Source: Chloroflexota bacterium
GTDB lineage: Bacteria; Chloroflexota; Dormibacteria; CF-121
Length of the DNA stretch: 35,733 bases
Reading direction: 5' to 3'
NCBI GenBank assembly: GCA_005881175.1
Contig: VBEN01000011.1
Span: 1-35,733, forward strand
Shown here piece after piece: positions 34,421 through 35,733 of the stretch (position 1 is the stretch's first letter; every line of letters begins with the position of its first letter). The translations under genes were made by a program, and so were the position numbers. The notes beneath the pieces are model-generated. The model worked only from the letters and a program-made list of their open reading frames with translations. It was not told the origin of the DNA and ran no database searches.

Positions 34421-34450
34421 TTGACTTTGTGACACAAAGTCCCGTAAACT
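34421..34450 (+). promoter_or_regulatory. Promoter of the membrane protein/regulator module
   Basis: TTGACT (34421-34426), an 18-bp spacer, TAAACT (34445-34450). Operator 1 overlaps the -35, operator 2 overlaps the -10, so a bound repressor would block RNA polymerase. Confidence 0.65.
34424..34440. promoter_or_regulatory. Operator 1, 17-bp palindrome
   Basis: ACTTTG-TGACA-CAAAGT: perfect 6-bp arms (7 bp with the flanking T/A pair) around a 5-nt centre. Centre 34432. Confidence 0.7.
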
Positions 34451-34464
34451 TTGCGGTACAAAGT
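34448..34464. promoter_or_regulatory. Operator 2, 17-bp palindrome
   Basis: ACTTTG-CGGTA-CAAAGT: the same arms as operator 1 with a different centre. Centre 34456, exactly 24 bp from operator 1. Confidence 0.7.
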
Positions 34465-34481
34465 ACTCCGTGGAGGGCGAG

Positions 34482-35147
34482 ATGGGTGAGGACACTGACA
34501 CTGACGTGAACGAGAACGGGGCGGTCGACGAAGGCAGCGAGTTGGATCCGAGGACGGCGGCGACGCTCCTCGAGCAGACCAAAAGGCGGGCGCAGCGCCA
34601 GTTCGAGTTCCCCTCGCCGCTGTTAACGCTGATCCAGGCTGGGGCGGTTCTGGCCGCTTATGGCGCGATCTGGCTGTCGGTGCGGGGGCAGAATCCCTAC
34701 AGCGGACCGAGTTACCCTGCTCTGGCCGCGCTGTACGCATTCGTGGCCGTGGCGGCGATTGCCGCCACCTGGGAGGGCCGGCGCGCGAGCGCCGGGGTGA
34801 TCCGGCGCTCCTCGCGGCAGCAGTGGAGTCGTGCCATCCCTCTGGTCGCGGCCTTTCTCGCTGTGTACGTGCTCATGGGGGCGCTCCGGTATGACGGATT
34901 CAGCCACGCGATCGTCTACGGCATCCTTCCCGCCGCCGGGCCGTTGATCGTCGTCGGCGCGGCGATGGCAGGTTATGCGGCCGCGCGGGAAGAGTGGCAG
35001 GTGCTCGGCGTCGCCGTCGCTGCGATCGCGGTCGGCGCTGGGAGCGCCTTCGCGGGACCTGTCGGAGTGTGGGGGGTCGCCGGCGCGGGCATCTGCGCTG
35101 TGCTCGTTTGCCGGGCCATCGTTCAGGTCTGGCTGCGTCGCGCCTAA
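34482..35147 (+). CDS. Multi-helix membrane protein, unknown function, regulated by paired operators
   Basis: 221 residues from ATG 34482, with GGAGG 5 nt upstream; the in-frame GTG at 34470 overlaps that ribosome site and is less likely. An acidic N-terminal segment (EDTDTDVNENGAVDEG) and an amphipathic helix (TAATLLEQTKRRAQRQFEF) precede about six helices (including LLTLIQAGAVLAAYGAIWLS, AALYAFVAVAAIAATW, IPLVAAFLAVYVLMGALRY and later Ala/Gly-rich ones). Family not recognised. The regulator gene 14 nt downstream and the decayed ABC ATPase after it suggest an export or stress module. Confidence 0.7.
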   Translation: MGEDTDTDVNENGAVDEGSELDPRTAATLLEQTKRRAQRQFEFPSPLLTLIQAGAVLAAYGAIWLSVRGQNPYSGPSYPALAALYAFVAVAAIAATWEGRRASAGVIRRSSRQQWSRAIPLVAAFLAVYVLMGALRYDGFSHAIVYGILPAAGPLIVVGAAMAGYAAAREEWQVLGVAVAAIAVGAGSAFAGPVGVWGVAGAGICAVLVCRAIVQVWLRRA

Positions 35148-35161
35148 CGGAAGGTGCAGAC

Positions 35162-35461
35162 ATGACCGCCGGTGTGCTCGACCCGCTGATCCACGTCCCG
35201 GCCCGGCTGCGCATCGTCGCGACGCTGGCGGCGTTGCCCGAGGGCGACGCGCTCTCGTTCACCCGCCTGCAGAAGATGATCGGGCTGACGCCCGGGAACC
35301 TGATCACGCACCTGCGCAAACTCGAACACGCGGGCTACCTCAGCACCGAAAAAAACGGCAGCGGCGTCGCCTCGCACACCTCGGTCGCGCTCAGCAACCA
35401 CGGCCGCGCAGCACTGGACACCTACACCGCAGCGCTCCGCGACCTGCTCGCGGGGTTATAG
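35162..35461 (+). CDS. Small winged-helix transcriptional regulator (MarR/ArsR-like, PF13601 type)
   Basis: 99 residues from ATG 35162, GGAAGG upstream. A single winged-helix domain: DPLIHVPARLRIVATLAALP, recognition region LSFTRLQKMIGLTPGNLITH with LRKLEHAGYL, wing STEKNGSGVASHTSVALSNH, and a final dimerisation helix. This resembles PF13601 regulators, which commonly sit beside membrane proteins or ABC genes and repress their own operon. Its likely targets are the two ACTTTG-N5-CAAAGT palindromes upstream of the operon; that link is inference. Confidence 0.85.
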   Translation: MTAGVLDPLIHVPARLRIVATLAALPEGDALSFTRLQKMIGLTPGNLITHLRKLEHAGYLSTEKNGSGVASHTSVALSNHGRAALDTYTAALRDLLAGL

Positions 35462-35462
35462 G

Positions 35463-35645
35463 CGCGGCGGCGGCCCTCGCGCTCCGGGGCGTCAGAAAGA
35501 TCTACGGGACCCTCGGGCGCAACTGGGTCGGCAAGCCGACCACGATACGCATGGTGCTGGGGACTCTGACCCCCGACCGCGGCGACGTCCTCTGAAACGG
35601 AAGTCCCATCGGTTGAGACGCGGTCGCCAACCGACACAAGCTGAC
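35463..35645 (+). pseudogene. Decayed ABC transporter ATPase fragment
   Basis: Directly after the regulator the frame reads ALALRGVRKIYGTLGRNWVG then KPTTIRMVLGTLTPDRGDVL, recognisable as the N-terminus and a damaged Walker A region of a drug-export ABC ATPase. The stretch between the KIYG strand and Walker A (about 20-25 residues) is missing, and the P-loop GPNGAGKTTT is changed. TGA stops occur after DVL and again after NGSPIG, with ABC-like coding continuing between them. No start codon. A non-functional remnant of what was probably the third gene of the module. Confidence 0.7.
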
Positions 35646-35733
35646 GGTCAGCCAAGTTCGGTCCGGGTTAAGGTCGAGGCGGAGGGATGCACCTAGTCCC
35701 AAGCGGTTCTTGTTTAGGGCACTCTCAAACTTG
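35646..35733. other. Window end, no feature seen
   Basis: No coding sequence, RNA or repeat that I can support in the last 88 bp. Confidence 0.5.

Noticed and set aside
34430-34444. Second BldD box upstream of the membrane protein module
   Set aside because: Only 7 of 9 fixed positions fit, and the sequence is better explained by the repeated ACTTTG-N5-CAAAGT palindrome.
35580-35616. TGA read as tryptophan (alternative code)
   Set aside because: The two TGA codons in the ABC fragment fall where Trp is plausible, but TGA is a normal stop of many intact genes here; the fragment also has a deletion, so decay is simpler.

Overview
The window is about 35.7 kb of high-GC bacterial chromosome, densely coded, with many GTG/TTG starts and 1-8 nt gene overlaps. 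A UPF0182 membrane protein, an actinobacterial-looking BldD regulator, a b6/subunit IV type cytochrome b, an A2-type cytochrome oxidase with a cupredoxin-fused subunit II and a fused CtaA-CtaB suggest a deep-branching terrabacterial lineage. A soil Chloroflexota or Dormibacterota-like organism is my best guess; this is inference, since no marker here fixes the phylum.

Layout. (1) 1-3136, minus: fmdB-type zinc ribbon, eno, UPF0182 (cut by the window edge). A phasin-like gene diverges at 3158. (2) 3713-5821, minus: a class A penicillin-binding protein with an N-terminal zinc ribbon. (3) 5930-10280, minus: fabH-accD-accA-pncB-pncA, an operon joining the start of fatty-acid synthesis to NAD salvage. 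(4) 10450-13463: Hsp20 with a terminator, YjbQ (minus) and a GH15 glucosidase (plus). (5) 13523-23058, plus: a respiratory supercluster. It holds Rieske, cytochrome b6, subunit IV, a tri-heme cytochrome c, CoxB with a cupredoxin domain, CoxA, CtaA-CtaB and a subunit IV-like protein. A cupredoxin lipoprotein and a DUF3465 lipoprotein follow, and several tiny one-helix membrane proteins are interleaved. The genes describe quinol to b6-type complex to cytochrome c/cupredoxin to caa3-like oxidase. No coxC is seen. (6) 23080-30365: birA and an EamA transporter (minus), a coiled-coil protein (plus), a secreted protein and a thiolase (minus), then an HD phosphohydrolase with xseA and xseB (plus).

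(7) 30375-32567, minus: a regulatory island. The first gene is a BldD-type regulator whose c-di-GMP-binding residues fall at the same numbers as in Streptomyces BldD (R114, D116, R125, D128). It has a near-consensus BldD box at its own transcription start. Upstream lies an XRE regulator with a TPR-rich body, preceded by a 28-codon ORF with a strong Shine-Dalgarno sequence that encodes a signal-peptide-like peptide. This is a candidate cytoplasmic receptor/peptide pair.

(8) 32732-35733: tRNA-Arg(CCG) followed by an accessory-looking region. It holds a DUF416 gene without a normal start codon, two about 46-bp direct repeats that carry sequence like the tRNA 3' end, and a small membrane protein. 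It ends with a self-contained module: two 17-bp palindromic operators over a promoter, a membrane protein, a small winged-helix regulator and a decayed ABC ATPase.

Most attention is due to the BldD gene and box, the peptide/TPR-regulator pair, the paired operators, and the cupredoxin-based oxidase cluster.
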